This document shows positions 24,724 to 33,737 of a stretch of DNA of 64,000 nt, piece after piece. The notes under the pieces are model-generated. The model had not been told where the DNA came from and made no database searches. It saw only the letters and a program-made list of their open reading frames with translations. The DNA is from Nocardiopsis sp. NRRL B-16309 (GTDB taxonomy: Bacteria; Actinomycetota; Actinomycetes; Streptosporangiales; Streptosporangiaceae). The stretch's first letter is position 1. Every line of letters starts with the position of its first letter. The translations under genes and the position numbers were made by a program. The DNA lies in NCBI RefSeq assembly GCF_001279585.1, contig NZ_LGEC01000103.1:171063-235062 (forward strand). The letters run 5' to 3'.

Positions 24724-26328
24724 TCAGTACTCGACCGGGATCTCCTCGAACTCGCCGAACGGCCCGGCGCGCAGCGTCAGCTCCTCCACGTCGACCGGGG
24801 GCGCGGGGTAGACCGCGACCAGGTCGTAGGTGTTGCCCGGCTGGAGCATGTGGACCTCTTCGGCGAAGCTGCTGTAGCGCCCCTCGCCGAAGTCCATCTG
24901 CGCCACGTACCGCACCAGGCCGGCCTCCGGCTCCAGGAGCTGGAAGCCGCCGAGCGTGCCCTTGTTGAACTGGTCCGGCCCGCCGGCCTGGATCGCCTCG
25001 GTACCGCCCAGTTCCGGTACGAGCGGCTCGTCGGTGGTGTTGGTGAAGGCCACCGTGCCGATCACGTAGGCGCCGTCACGGCGCAGCGGGTACACCTCCA
25101 GGCGCACGCCGTCGAGCTCGCCCTCGGCCACCACCGACCCCGGGTCGTCGCTGAAGGGCGCGGGCCAGGTGACGTTGCGCTGGGCGGCGCCCAGGCCGTC
25201 GTCGTCGTACTCCTCCTCCTCGGAGGCCTCGACCGTGTCGTCGAAGACGTACGAGAACTCGACGCGGCGGTTGCGGGCGCGGGCCTGCTCGTCGTCCGGG
25301 CCGCCCTCGCGGGCCACCGGCTCGTCCATGCCGCGGCCCTCGACCTCCAGGGTGTAGCCGGAGCCGATCTCCTCGGCGAGCAGGTCGCGCACGCTCTCCG
25401 CGCGCTCCACCGACAGGTTGTCGTTGTAGGAGGCCGAGCCGATGCCGTCGGTGTGGCCGATGACGGTGATGGTCGGGTCCTCGGGGTCGACGTTGGTCGC
25501 CAGCGTGGTGGCCGCGCGGCGCACGACCTCCTCGGCCTCCTCCGTCAGGGAGGCCTCGTCGAAGGCGAACATCACGTCGGAGTGCAGCGAGATGATCTCG
25601 CGGTCGCCGTCGCGGGTGGTGGAGGCGATCTCGGAGTCGACGAAGCTCTGCACCCACCCCTCGTCGGCGAGCGCGTCCTCCTCGGGCCGCCGGTTGGCGA
25701 AGGTCAGGTTCTCGCCCGACGGGGGCGGGTTGTCGAGCGTGAGGTGGTCGGCCCCGTTGGGGTCCTCCGGGTCCGCGGCCTCCTCCTCGACGTCCTGGAC
25801 GGGGAGGCCGGTCATGGCTCCCAGTCCGCTGCCGACGAAGGTCACCTGGGCCGTCTCGTCGGGCAGCCGGGGGAAGTACCGGACGTACTCGTTGGTGACC
25901 CCGTCGTGCACGGGGTAGAGGCCGTCCTGGTTGGGGCTCTCCGATCCGTACTTGAGGCCGTCCTCGTCCAGGAACTCGCGGTACACGCGGCCGGTGAGGG
26001 GGTCGACGAGCGTGTGGGCCATGCTCAGGTTCCGGTTGGGGCCGGAGAACTCGCCGAGGTAGGTCACCTCGTAGCGCATGACCGTGTACTCGTCGGTCCG
26101 TTCGAGGCCGGTGACGGCGAAGCGCATCTCGGTGTCCTGGCCGGTGTCCTGGAAGATCCGGCCCTCACGGACGTAGGGGAACTCCTCGCGGACCTCGGGC
26201 GGACCGGACGCGTCACCGAACGTCTCCGACCACCAGCCGGACAGGTCCTCGGTGACGGAGCAGCCGGTGAGCAGCAGGCTGCCCGAGACCAACAGCGCGA
26301 CCACGGTGAGGGGCGACTTCCGCGCCAT
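24724..26328 (-). CDS. OmpA-domain lipoprotein
   Basis: A 534-aa envelope protein. Signal peptide with lipobox LLLTGC (residues ~15-23), a ~230-residue N-terminal domain of beta type, then an OmpA-like peptidoglycan-binding domain at ~255-385 (FAFDEASLTEEAEEVVRRAA, TVIGHTDGIGSASYNDNLSVERAESVRDLL, VEGRGMDEPVA, ARARNRRVEFSYVF) and a further ~140-residue C-terminal beta domain. The OmpA part should bind diaminopimelate, tethering this lipoprotein to the wall. The ATG at 26328 begins the signal peptide and has GGAG upstream. Confidence 0.88.
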   Translation of the reverse strand: MARKSPLTVVALLVSGSLLLTGCSVTEDLSGWWSETFGDASGPPEVREEFPYVREGRIFQDTGQDTEMRFAVTGLERTDEYTVMRYEVTYLGEFSGPNRNLSMAHTLVDPLTGRVYREFLDEDGLKYGSESPNQDGLYPVHDGVTNEYVRYFPRLPDETAQVTFVGSGLGAMTGLPVQDVEEEAADPEDPNGADHLTLDNPPPSGENLTFANRRPEEDALADEGWVQSFVDSEIASTTRDGDREIISLHSDVMFAFDEASLTEEAEEVVRRAATTLATNVDPEDPTITVIGHTDGIGSASYNDNLSVERAESVRDLLAEEIGSGYTLEVEGRGMDEPVAREGGPDDEQARARNRRVEFSYVFDDTVEASEEEEYDDDGLGAAQRNVTWPAPFSDDPGSVVAEGELDGVRLEVYPLRRDGAYVIGTVAFTNTTDEPLVPELGGTEAIQAGGPDQFNKGTLGGFQLLEPEAGLVRYVAQMDFGEGRYSSFAEEVHMLQPGNTYDLVAVYPAPPVDVEELTLRAGPFGEFEEIPVEY

Positions 26329-26365
26329 GTGGGGGAACTCCGATCGTTGACAGGGCGTACGGGCA

Positions 26366-26393
26366 ACATCCTCCAGCACTCACGGAGTCGAAC
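26366..26393 (+). promoter_or_regulatory. Weak SigK-like promoter candidate
   Basis: ACATCC-N16-TCGAAC resembles the mycobacterial SigK consensus CCATCC-N16/17-CCGAAT at 5 of 6 and 4 of 6 positions. It lies ~130 bp upstream of the molybdoenzyme gene that shares a cluster with a sigK homologue. Could be chance. Confidence 0.2.
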
Positions 26394-26455
26394 CGACCGG
26401 AGGGCGGACGAGTCGGGCGAACCCTATCGGAACGGGTCCGGTGCGCGGCCCCGCC

Positions 26456-26485
26456 GGATCCCGGTCGAGAAAAGACGGGATCCCG
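26456..26485. promoter_or_regulatory. Inverted repeat upstream of the molybdoenzyme gene
   Basis: GGATCCCG (26456-26463) pairs with CGGGATCC (26476-26483) across a 12-nt A-rich loop; the second arm continues as the palindrome CGGGATCCCG. Possible operator or leader hairpin. Confidence 0.45.
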
Positions 26486-26520
26486 CCAATCCGGATCGGG
26501 GACCACCGCGAATACCTCAC

Positions 26521-28134
26521 GTGAACACCGAGAGGCGCGGGGGGACCACCCCGCCACGTGAGGGGCGGCGGATCGTCGCGGGGTCGGCGACCGGTCTGCT
26601 GGCGGTCGGTGCCGCCCTGGGCGCCGCCGAACTCGTGGCCGGGATGACCGGGTCGGTGTCCCCCGTGGTGGCGGTCGGCGACGTCGTCGTCGACGCCACT
26701 CCCGCGTTCCTGATGGAGTGGGCGATCGCGCTGTTCGGCACGGCCGACAAGGTCGTGCTCGTCACCGGGATCACCGCCGTCCTCTTCGGGGCCGGTGCCG
26801 TCCTCGGAGTGATCGCGCTCCGGCGGCCCGTCCTCGGCTACGCGGGGCTCGCGGTGTTCGCACTGGCCGGGCTGGCCGCGGTCCTCCTGCGCCGCGCCGA
26901 CGACCCGTGGGCCGCCGCCCCGGTGGTCGCCGGCGCGGCGGCGGGAGCGCTGGCCCTCGCGCTCCTGTCGAGGAGCGCGCGGACGGCCCGCCGACCGGGG
27001 AGGGAGGGAAGGCCGCAGGCACCGGCGGACGCGGAGACCGCGCCCGCTCAGGTGGGATCCGACCGGGGCCCGGGCAGACGCGGTTTCGTGCTCACCGCGA
27101 CGGGCGTCCTGGTCGGGTCGGCGACCGCCGGTGCCCTCGGCCGATGGCTCCCCGACGCGCTGGGCGGGGCGGGGGCGCGGTCCGCGCTCGCCCTGCCCGC
27201 CGCGGCCGAGCCCCTGCCCGCACTCCCCTCCGGAACCGACCTCGGGGTCCCCGGGCTCGCGCCGTTCAGCACCCCGAACGCCGACTTCTACCGGATCGAC
27301 ACCGCCCTCACCGTCCCCCGGCTCGACTCCACCCGCTGGCGCCTGCGCGTGCACGGCATGGTCGACGAGCCCTTCGAGATCGACATGGACGAACTGCTCG
27401 CCCTGCCGCTGGTCGAGGCCGACATCACGATGACCTGCGTGTCCAACCAGGTGGGCGGCGACCTCGTCGGCAACAGCCGGTGGCTGGGGTTCCCGCTGGC
27501 CGACCTGCTGCGCCGGGCCGGTGTCCAGTCGGGCGCGGACCAGATCCTCAGCACCTCCGACGACGGGTGGACGTGCGGCACGCCCACCGAGGTCGTCATG
27601 GACGGCCGCGACGCCCTTCTGGCCGTGGGCATGGGCGGCGAGCCGCTGCCCCACGAGCACGGCTATCCCGCGCGGATGGTCGTCCCCGGCCTCTACGGCT
27701 TCGTCAGCGCCACCAAGTGGGTCACCGACATCAAGCTGACCCGGTTCGCGGACGAGCGGGCCTACTGGGCGCGGCGCGACTGGGCGGTGCGGGCCCCGAT
27801 CAAGGTCATGTCGCGCGTGGACGTGCCCGCGCCGCTCGGGCGCGTGCCCTCCGGCGACACCGTGCTCGCGGGAGTGGCGTGGGCCCAGCACCGCGGCGTG
27901 GCCGCCGTGGAGGTGAGCGTGGACGACGGCGATTGGTGGGAGGCCGAACTCGCCCAGGTCCCCGGCATCGACACCTGGGTCCAGTGGGTCGCCGAGACCG
28001 CGCTCGAACCCGGGCCGCACACGGTACGGGTCCGGGCCACCGACGCCACGGGGCGCACCCAGACCTCCGAGCGCACAGAACCGATCCCGGACGGGGCCAC
28101 CGGCTGGCACAGCATCCGCTTCACCGCCGAGTAG
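26521..28134 (+). CDS. Membrane-anchored sulfite-oxidase-fold molybdopterin oxidoreductase
   Basis: A 537-aa protein. Residues ~20-160 hold about four hydrophobic helices; RRGFVLTATGVLVGSATAGALGRW near 185 is a further hydrophobic segment of Tat-like appearance. Residues ~240-420 form the Moco-binding sulfite-oxidase fold with the Mo-ligating Cys306 in MTCVSNQVGGD, GNSRWLGFPLADLL and GMGGEPLPHEHGYPARMVVPGLYG. Residues ~435-537 form the Ig-like dimerisation domain. Electron partner and substrate (sulfite, or protein methionine sulfoxide as in MsrP) are unknown. The GTG at 26521 lacks a clear ribosome-binding site, so the start is uncertain. Followed directly by the fasciclin lipoprotein and SigK/RskA. 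Confidence 0.88.
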   Translation: MNTERRGGTTPPREGRRIVAGSATGLLAVGAALGAAELVAGMTGSVSPVVAVGDVVVDATPAFLMEWAIALFGTADKVVLVTGITAVLFGAGAVLGVIALRRPVLGYAGLAVFALAGLAAVLLRRADDPWAAAPVVAGAAAGALALALLSRSARTARRPGREGRPQAPADAETAPAQVGSDRGPGRRGFVLTATGVLVGSATAGALGRWLPDALGGAGARSALALPAAAEPLPALPSGTDLGVPGLAPFSTPNADFYRIDTALTVPRLDSTRWRLRVHGMVDEPFEIDMDELLALPLVEADITMTCVSNQVGGDLVGNSRWLGFPLADLLRRAGVQSGADQILSTSDDGWTCGTPTEVVMDGRDALLAVGMGGEPLPHEHGYPARMVVPGLYGFVSATKWVTDIKLTRFADERAYWARRDWAVRAPIKVMSRVDVPAPLGRVPSGDTVLAGVAWAQHRGVAAVEVSVDDGDWWEAELAQVPGIDTWVQWVAETALEPGPHTVRVRATDATGRTQTSERTEPIPDGATGWHSIRFTAE

Positions 28135-28193
28135 GCCACCAGAACCCGCCACGCCAGTGGTTTTGACAGTTGAACACGTTGAAGGAGAGAACA

Positions 28194-28841
28194 ATGATCC
28201 GCAAGAGCACTCTCACGGTGACCGCCGCCGCTGCCGCACTCGCGTTCGGCCTGACGGCCTGCGGCGACATGGGCGAGGAGGACACCGAGGCGACACAGGA
28301 GAACACCAGCACTGAGGAGACCACGGGCACGGAGGACACCGAGAGCGAGGAGATGACGCAGACCGCGGGCGAGAACTTCGGATCGGGCTGCGCCGCGGTG
28401 CCCGAGGACGGGGAGGGCAGCTTCGACGGGATGGCCGACGACCCGGTCGCGACCGCCGCGTCCAACAACCCGGCACTGTCCACGCTGGTGACGGCCGTGG
28501 GCGAGGCCGACCTGGTCGACACGCTCAACTCGGCCGAGGACATCACCGTCTTCGCCCCGGCCGACGACGCGTTCGCCAAGATCCCTGAGGAGGACCTCAA
28601 CGCCCTGCTCGCCGACCAGGACCAGCTGACCGAGGTGCTGACCTACCACGTCGTCGAGGGCCGCCAGGCGCCCGCCGACCTGGAGGACGGCACGTTCACG
28701 TCCCTGCAGGGGGGCGAGGTCACGACGGAGGGCTCCGGCGAGGACTTCACCGTCAACGGCGACTCGGCGGTGGTCTGCGGCAACGTGCAGACCGCCAACG
28801 CCACCGTCTACATCGTCGACACCGTGCTGATGCCCGAGTAG
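28194..28841 (+). CDS. Fasciclin-domain lipoprotein (MPT70/MPT83-like)
   Basis: A 215-aa exported protein: lipoprotein signal with lipobox LTAC, a Glu/Thr-rich linker to residue ~60, then one FAS1 domain (ASNNPALSTLVTAVGEADLVDTLNSAEDITVFAPADDAFAKI shown at 28459-28580; TYHVVEG; VCGNVQTANATVYIVDTVLMP). Cysteines in SGCAAVP and VCGNVQ may pair. Homologous to mycobacterial MPT70/MPT83, cell-wall adhesion-type proteins controlled by SigK. ATG 28194 has GGAGAG. Confidence 0.92.
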   Translation: MIRKSTLTVTAAAAALAFGLTACGDMGEEDTEATQENTSTEETTGTEDTESEEMTQTAGENFGSGCAAVPEDGEGSFDGMADDPVATAASNNPALSTLVTAVGEADLVDTLNSAEDITVFAPADDAFAKIPEEDLNALLADQDQLTEVLTYHVVEGRQAPADLEDGTFTSLQGGEVTTEGSGEDFTVNGDSAVVCGNVQTANATVYIVDTVLMPE

Positions 28842-28969
28842 GCACCACAGCCCCCGGGCCGCCCGTGCGTTGAGGCCGGACGGTCCGGGACCCGTGGTCG
28901 GCCACCCGTCGCCCGCCCCGTGGGCGCGACGCGAGGGGCGGGGCATCCGCCCTCCCGTCGCCCACCGCG

Positions 28970-28998
28970 CTCAACGGACGGCCTTCGGCCGCAGAACC
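28970..28998 (-). repeat. 29-bp dispersed repeat, copy C (opposite strand)
   Basis: Reads CTCAACGGACGGCCTTCGGC on the + strand and ends CAGAACC; its complement matches copies A and B (7213, 7296) apart from the hairpin core, which is GGCCTTCGGCC here. It lies between the fasciclin gene and sigK; I see no promoter in the rest of that gap. Confidence 0.55.
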
Positions 28999-29058
28999 AC
29001 CCTTGTACGGAGAGCCGCCGGCTCCCGTTCCTCCCGGAACCGACGAGGAAGTGTGCAG

Positions 29059-29661
29059 ATGGACGAGGAAGCCGCGGTGCCGCACGACGCCGGGGCGCGA
29101 CCGGCGGTTCCGGCCGCCCACCGGCTCGGCGCGCTGCTGCGAGAGGTGGCGCGCGGGGACGAGCGCGCCTTCGGGGAGGTGTACGACCTGGTGAGCCCGA
29201 CCGTGTACGGCCTGGTCCGCCGGATCCTGCGCGACCCCGCCCAGTCCGAGGAGGTCGCCCAGGAGGTGCTGGTCGAGGTGTGGCGCTCCGCGTGCCGCTA
29301 CGACGAGCGCCGGGGCACGCCCCACGCGTGGGTGATGACACTCGCCCACCGCCGCGCGGTGGACCGGGTGCGCTCGGAGCAGGCCGCGACCGAGCGCGAG
29401 GCCCGCGCCGCCGCCTCGGACACGCGGCGGCCCTACGACGAGGTGGCCGAGGAGGTCACCGACCGGCTGGAGGGCCAACGGGTGCGCCGATGTCTGGACA
29501 CCCTCACCGAACTGCAGTGCGAGTCGGTCCGGCTCGCCTACTACGGCGGGTACACCTACCGTGAGGTCGCCCGCCTGCTGTCCACCCCGCTGGGGACGAT
29601 CAAGACGCGGATGCGCGACGGGCTGATCAGGCTCCGGGACTGTTTGGGGGTGGAGTGGTGA
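29059..29661 (+). CDS. sigK: ECF sigma factor, SigK-like
   Basis: A 200-aa extracytoplasmic-function sigma factor. Region 2 spans residues ~30-100 (AFGEVYDLVSPTVYGLVRRILRDPAQSEEVAQEVLVEVW, located 29167-29283; then GTPHAWVMTLAHRRAVDRVR) and region 4 spans ~140-195 (LQCESVRLAYYGGYTYREVA, TPLGTIKTRMRDGLIRLRDCL). In M. tuberculosis SigK drives mpt70/mpt83 under redox control; the fasciclin gene next door argues for the same regulon here. GAGGAAG precedes ATG 29059. Overlaps rskA by GTGA. Confidence 0.93.
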   Translation: MDEEAAVPHDAGARPAVPAAHRLGALLREVARGDERAFGEVYDLVSPTVYGLVRRILRDPAQSEEVAQEVLVEVWRSACRYDERRGTPHAWVMTLAHRRAVDRVRSEQAATEREARAAASDTRRPYDEVAEEVTDRLEGQRVRRCLDTLTELQCESVRLAYYGGYTYREVARLLSTPLGTIKTRMRDGLIRLRDCLGVEW

Positions 29662-30395
29662 GAAGGCCGCTGAGCCAGGACCAGCACACGCTGGCGGGCG
29701 CCTACGCCCTGCACGCCCTGGCACCGTCCGAAGCGGTGCGGTTCGAGGACCACATGGCCGGATGCGAGTCCTGCCGCCAGGAGGTCCGCGGGTTCTCCGA
29801 GACCGCCGCCCGGCTCGCCGCGGCCACCGCCCGCACGCCGCCGGAGGGGCTGCGCGCGCGGGTGCTGGCGGACGTGGGGCGGACGCGGCAGCTCGCCCCG
29901 GCACCGGAGCGCCTGCCCGAGCCCCGCCGCCGGTGGGGCTGGGGCTTCGGGCTCGTACTGGCGGCCTGCCTCGCGGTGGTGGTCGCCCTGGGCGCCGTGA
30001 CCGCCGACCAGGTCCGCCAGGTGCGGGAGCTGCGCGAGAACGAGCGGCGGATCGCGGCCGTGCTCGCCGCGCCGGACGCCGCCTACACCGCGGCGGAGCC
30101 CATGGAGGGGGTCACCGTGTCGCTGGTGTACTCCGAGAGCGAGGGCCGCCTCGTGTTCAGCTCGCACGGGCTGGCCGAGCCGGAGGACGAGGACTACCAA
30201 CTGTGGCTCACCCGGGACGACGGCACCGTCACCTCGGCCGGAGTCCTCTCGATCGGTGAGTCGGGTGTCGCCGAGCCGCTGCTGGCCGGAGTCGACGAGG
30301 AGGAGGCCAGCGGGGTGGCGGTCACCCTCGAACCGGAGGGCGGCTCCGAGCAGCCCACCTCCGAGCCGCTGATGGCGATGCCCCTGGAGAGCTGA
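29658..30395 (+). CDS. rskA: Membrane anti-sigma factor RskA-like
   Basis: A 245-aa anti-sigma factor. N-terminal zinc-anti-sigma motif at residues ~28-40 (FEDHMAGCESCRQEV, HxxxCxxC), a membrane helix at ~97-117 (GFGLVLAACLAVVVALGAV), and an extracytoplasmic RskA C-terminal domain (SLVYSESEGRLVFSSHGL, DEDYQLWLTRDDGTV). It holds SigK inactive until regulated proteolysis or a redox signal releases it (established for M. tuberculosis; inferred here). Starts at GTG 29658 inside the sigK stop. Confidence 0.92.
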   Translation: MRRPLSQDQHTLAGAYALHALAPSEAVRFEDHMAGCESCRQEVRGFSETAARLAAATARTPPEGLRARVLADVGRTRQLAPAPERLPEPRRRWGWGFGLVLAACLAVVVALGAVTADQVRQVRELRENERRIAAVLAAPDAAYTAAEPMEGVTVSLVYSESEGRLVFSSHGLAEPEDEDYQLWLTRDDGTVTSAGVLSIGESGVAEPLLAGVDEEEASGVAVTLEPEGGSEQPTSEPLMAMPLES

Positions 30396-30413
30396 TCGCA
30401 TCCCGGACTCCCC

Positions 30414-30448
30414 GGGGCCGGACTGTCATTGAGCCGATGTCCGGTCCC
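30414..30448. terminator. Bidirectional terminator after rskA
   Basis: GGGGCCGGAC (30414-30423) pairs with GTCCGGTCCC (30439-30448) with one G-U pair and a 15-nt loop, between convergent rskA and an MFS gene. Confidence 0.65.
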
Positions 30449-30460
30449 CGGGTCCGCGCC

Positions 30461-31753
30461 TCACGCGACGGACACGTCCTCCGGGCGGGGCAGGTCGCGC
30501 ATGACGGGCGAGAGGCTGAACAGCGCGGCGAGCCCCGAGACCAGCGCCATCAGGAGGAACACCCAGGTGGGTCCGGCGTGGTCGAAGACGAGCCCGATCC
30601 CGAGGATGCCGACCGGCTGGGAGACCAGGGACATGAACATGACGGCTCCGAGCACCCGCCCCTGGTAGCCGTCGGTGACCGAGGCGGCGACGTAGCCGTA
30701 GAAGACCGCGTTGACGCACGGCACGGTCGCGAACACGCAGCCGACCAGGAGCCCGAGCGAGAGCACGTTGGGGGCCACGGCCAGCGCGAGCGCGCACACC
30801 GGGGCGGACCAGGCCGCCGCGAGGAAGGTGGTCGTCGGCCGTACCCAGCGCACCACCGCCCCGGCGGCCAGGGACCCCAGGAGCCCTCCGGCCCCGGCCA
30901 GCGACACCGTCAGGCCGATCTCGACGTTGGACGCCCCCCGCGCGTCGGCGGTGGCGATGATGGCGAGGAACGCGCCGGTGTGGGTGAAGGCGATGTTGAA
31001 CACCACGATCCAGAGCATCATCGGGCGCAGGATGGGGTGTTTGGCCAGGACCGCGAACCCGCCGACGGAGCCGCGCAGGGTCCACCGCTCGCGGGGTTCG
31101 CGGACGGGCGCCTGCATGGGCCGGCGGATGCACAGCACGAGCCCGGCGGACACCAGGTAGGTGAGGGCCTCGGCGGCGAAGGGGAAGGCGCGGCCCAGGC
31201 CGAACAGGAACCCGGCCATGGGCGCGCCGAGCGCGGTGGTGGTGAAGAATCGGATCTGGTTCTGCGCGGCCGCGTCGGCCACCTGCGAGGCCGGTACCAG
31301 CTGCTTGATGGCGGCCATCGCGACCGGGTTCGACACGCCCATCAGCGCCGACGAGCACACCGCGACGGCCACGACCCCCGCCGGGGTGGCCTCGCCCGCC
31401 ACGAGGAAGACGGCGAAGCCGGCGAGCAGCAGGAGCCGGCCGGCGTCGCAGCAGAGCAGCACCACGCGGCGGTTGACGCGGTCCGCGAGGGAGCCCCCGA
31501 CCACCGCCGCGACCATGGCGGTGGCGACCTGCGAGGCGCCGATGACACCGGCCTGGGCGGCCGATCCCGCCAGGAGGAGGGTCAGGAGGGGGTAGGCGAC
31601 CTCGCCGCTCTCCTTGCCGAGCCCGGCGAAGAAGCGGCTGGTCCACAGGGCCTGGAAGTCCCTGTTGCGGAGGAGGGGGCCGAACTCCTCGTGACCGCCG
31701 ATCGGGGGCACCCGTCCGGGGGGCCGGGACGAGTGCTCCCGCTCCGACGTCAT
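30461..31753 (-). CDS. MFS transporter (enterobactin-exporter/MFS_3 type)
   Basis: A 430-aa 12-helix efflux protein. After a ~30-residue cytoplasmic lead comes RNRDFQALWTSRFFAGLGKESGEVAYPLL, typical of the EntS-like family, then the GGSLADRVNRRVVLL loop (motif A) after TM3 and ADAAAQNQIRFFTTTALGAPMAGFL. Substrate unknown; relatives export siderophores and drugs. ATG 31753 has AGGGGAAC upstream. No regulator is adjacent. Confidence 0.88.
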   Translation of the reverse strand: MTSEREHSSRPPGRVPPIGGHEEFGPLLRNRDFQALWTSRFFAGLGKESGEVAYPLLTLLLAGSAAQAGVIGASQVATAMVAAVVGGSLADRVNRRVVLLCCDAGRLLLLAGFAVFLVAGEATPAGVVAVAVCSSALMGVSNPVAMAAIKQLVPASQVADAAAQNQIRFFTTTALGAPMAGFLFGLGRAFPFAAEALTYLVSAGLVLCIRRPMQAPVREPRERWTLRGSVGGFAVLAKHPILRPMMLWIVVFNIAFTHTGAFLAIIATADARGASNVEIGLTVSLAGAGGLLGSLAAGAVVRWVRPTTTFLAAAWSAPVCALALAVAPNVLSLGLLVGCVFATVPCVNAVFYGYVAASVTDGYQGRVLGAVMFMSLVSQPVGILGIGLVFDHAGPTWVFLLMALVSGLAALFSLSPVMRDLPRPEDVSVA

Positions 31754-32286
31754 CGTGATCGTTCCCCTCGGGTCCCCGCGAGCGACTGGGGAACCACGGC
31801 TCCGGCCCGGACTGGTCGTCGTGTGCCCGTGGGAACCGTGTGACACGGGTTTCCTCGTGGGCCGTGGGGGGTCAGGGGACCGGCCCGGAGACCCCGGCGG
31901 AGGGCCGGTGCGGGGACTTCGTAGTCATGTCGCCATTATGCGCGCATTGCCCGCATTGGCGAGCGTTTGTCACGGGTGTCCGACGCGCCCGTGGCTCCTA
32001 CCACGCGCTCCTCCGCGCGGACGTGACGGGCGCCACGCCCGGCCCCGCGCGCCCCGCCCGGGCGGCGTTCTGGGACAGCCGCCGGCGGCCGGGCGGTGGC
32101 TCGGCACCACTCCGGTCGGCGCCCGGGGACCCGTCCGCGCGGGAGCGGAGGTCGCTCGTGGGGTCCCCTCGGGGCCGATGGTGGCGGGGACCCGTCCGCG
32201 CGGCGGCGGAGGGCCGTCCCGAACGGGGTCCGGGCGGGCCACGGATCTCCCGGGGCCGCACGCCGGCGGCGAGCCGAGGTCCGGCA
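31754..32286. other. 533-bp intergenic region without a convincing gene
   Basis: Upstream of the first MFS gene and downstream of the second, both on the minus strand. Short open frames lack ribosome-binding sites and family similarity. It contains an 18-bp direct repeat (GGGGACCCGTCCGCGCGG at 32124 and 32187) and an AT-richer stretch around 31925-31965 that probably holds the MFS promoter. Confidence 0.5.
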
Positions 32287-33573
32287 TCACTCCGGGCGGC
32301 GTCCGGCGGCGGCCGCCTCGATGCTCCACGGCGTGCGCTCGACGTAGGCGACGACGGTCGCGACCGCCAGGGATCCCCCGGCGACCAGCACGTAGGACGC
32401 CGTCCAGCCTCCGGTCAGCTCGCCGAGCAGCCCGAACAGGAGCGGCCCGCCCAGCGCGATGCCGCTGCCCGCCCCCTGGACGAACCCCGACAGCGACGCC
32501 GAGCCCCGGGCCGTGGTGCTGCGGGCGTTGATCATGGTCATCATGACCACGAACAGCCCGGTGCCCAGCCCCAGGAAGACCGACCACAGCGGGGCCAGCG
32601 CCTGGGGCGCGAGCGCGATCCCGAGGTAGCCCACGACGTAGCCCGCGATGCCGACGGCGACGATCGGGAAGGTGTTGGCGGCCCGCACGGTGATCGTGGG
32701 GGCCACCAGGCCGAACATCAGGCTCGATCCCACCATGAGCGACACCATGGCACCGGAGAAGGCCCCCGAGTGCCCGGCGTCGGCCAACAGCGTCGGAAGC
32801 CACGTGAACAGGGTGAAGACGTTCCAGGTCACCATGCCGAAGAGCACCGCCATCCGCCAGGCCATGCCCACCCGCCAGACCGGGCGCGCCAGTGGCGGCT
32901 CACCGCCCGCGGGCCCGGCCGCACGCGGCGCGGCGGCCCCGCCTCGGCGGCGCCACTGGGCGGCCCACAGTCCGGCGGCGGCCAGGGCGAGCAGGGACCA
33001 GGCGCCGAGGGCGACGCGCCACCCGGCCACCTCGGCGAGCGGGACGGCGACCAGCGGCGGGAACAGGGCGCCCAGGTGGATCGCGACCATCTGCACCGTG
33101 CTCAGGGCGGCCAGCCGGTCGGGGAAGTACTGCTTGATCAGCGGGGGCACCACGACGTTGCCCAGCGCCGCGCCGGTCAGGGCGACCGCCGTGAGCAGCA
33201 GCAGGGTGCCGGTGTCGGGGGCGAAGGCACGGGCGAGCTGACCGAGGGCGGCCAGCAGCATGCTGAGCACGGCGGTGGCCTCGGCACCCAGTCGGCGCAT
33301 GACGGCGGGCGTGGCCAGGCCGAACAGCGCGAAGGCGACCAGCGGCAGGGCGCCGAAGACGCCCACGACCGTGGTGGTGAAGCCGAAGTCGGCCCCGATC
33401 GTGGTCAACAGGGGCGACAGGGAGGTCACCACCAGGCGCAGGTTCAGTGCCGCGCAGGTGATGGCCGCCAGGGCCAGGAGTCGGCCCCTCAGTACGGGGG
33501 CTCCGGTGGGAGCCGTGGTGTCCGGCCCTGCCGACGGTCGGTCGGGGCGGGCCAGGAGGGAGGAAGGTCTCAT
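32287..33573 (-). CDS. MFS transporter, CynX/NimT-like
   Basis: A 428-aa 12-helix transporter. ALNLRLVVTSLSPLLTTIGADFGFTTTVVGVFGALPLVAFALFG (33352-33480) is the hallmark start of the CynX/NimT group (cyanate, 2-nitroimidazole and related exporters); GLATPAVMRRLGAEA is the TM2-3 loop. The central loop (~205-230) is Arg/Ala-rich. The start at ATG 33573 lacks a clear ribosome-binding site, so the exact N-terminus is unsure. Divergent from an AsnC regulator that may control it. Confidence 0.87.
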   Translation of the reverse strand: MRPSSLLARPDRPSAGPDTTAPTGAPVLRGRLLALAAITCAALNLRLVVTSLSPLLTTIGADFGFTTTVVGVFGALPLVAFALFGLATPAVMRRLGAEATAVLSMLLAALGQLARAFAPDTGTLLLLTAVALTGAALGNVVVPPLIKQYFPDRLAALSTVQMVAIHLGALFPPLVAVPLAEVAGWRVALGAWSLLALAAAGLWAAQWRRRGGAAAPRAAGPAGGEPPLARPVWRVGMAWRMAVLFGMVTWNVFTLFTWLPTLLADAGHSGAFSGAMVSLMVGSSLMFGLVAPTITVRAANTFPIVAVGIAGYVVGYLGIALAPQALAPLWSVFLGLGTGLFVVMMTMINARSTTARGSASLSGFVQGAGSGIALGGPLLFGLLGELTGGWTASYVLVAGGSLAVATVVAYVERTPWSIEAAAAGRRPE

Positions 33574-33737
33574 AACGGCGACGGACGTCCCTTGGGTTCT
33601 GCGGTGATGCGTCGTCGCATCGGAGCGCGGCCGTCGGCGGGCGACACTGCCTGCCGCGGAAGGATCTGCTTCCGGGCGAGCCAAGTACGGCCTTTTCGCC
33701 TAAAGGTTAACCAGACTCCGACCTTGTCGACAACTTT

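Noticed and set aside
24850..26520. Very long open frame on the plus strand running into the molybdoenzyme gene
   Set aside because: It is antisense to the OmpA lipoprotein gene; the real protein similarity begins only near 26521. High GC keeps antisense frames open.
28150..28194. TTGACA promoter immediately before the fasciclin gene
   Set aside because: TTGACA at ~28164 is only 30 bp from the start and has no -10 at a usable distance.
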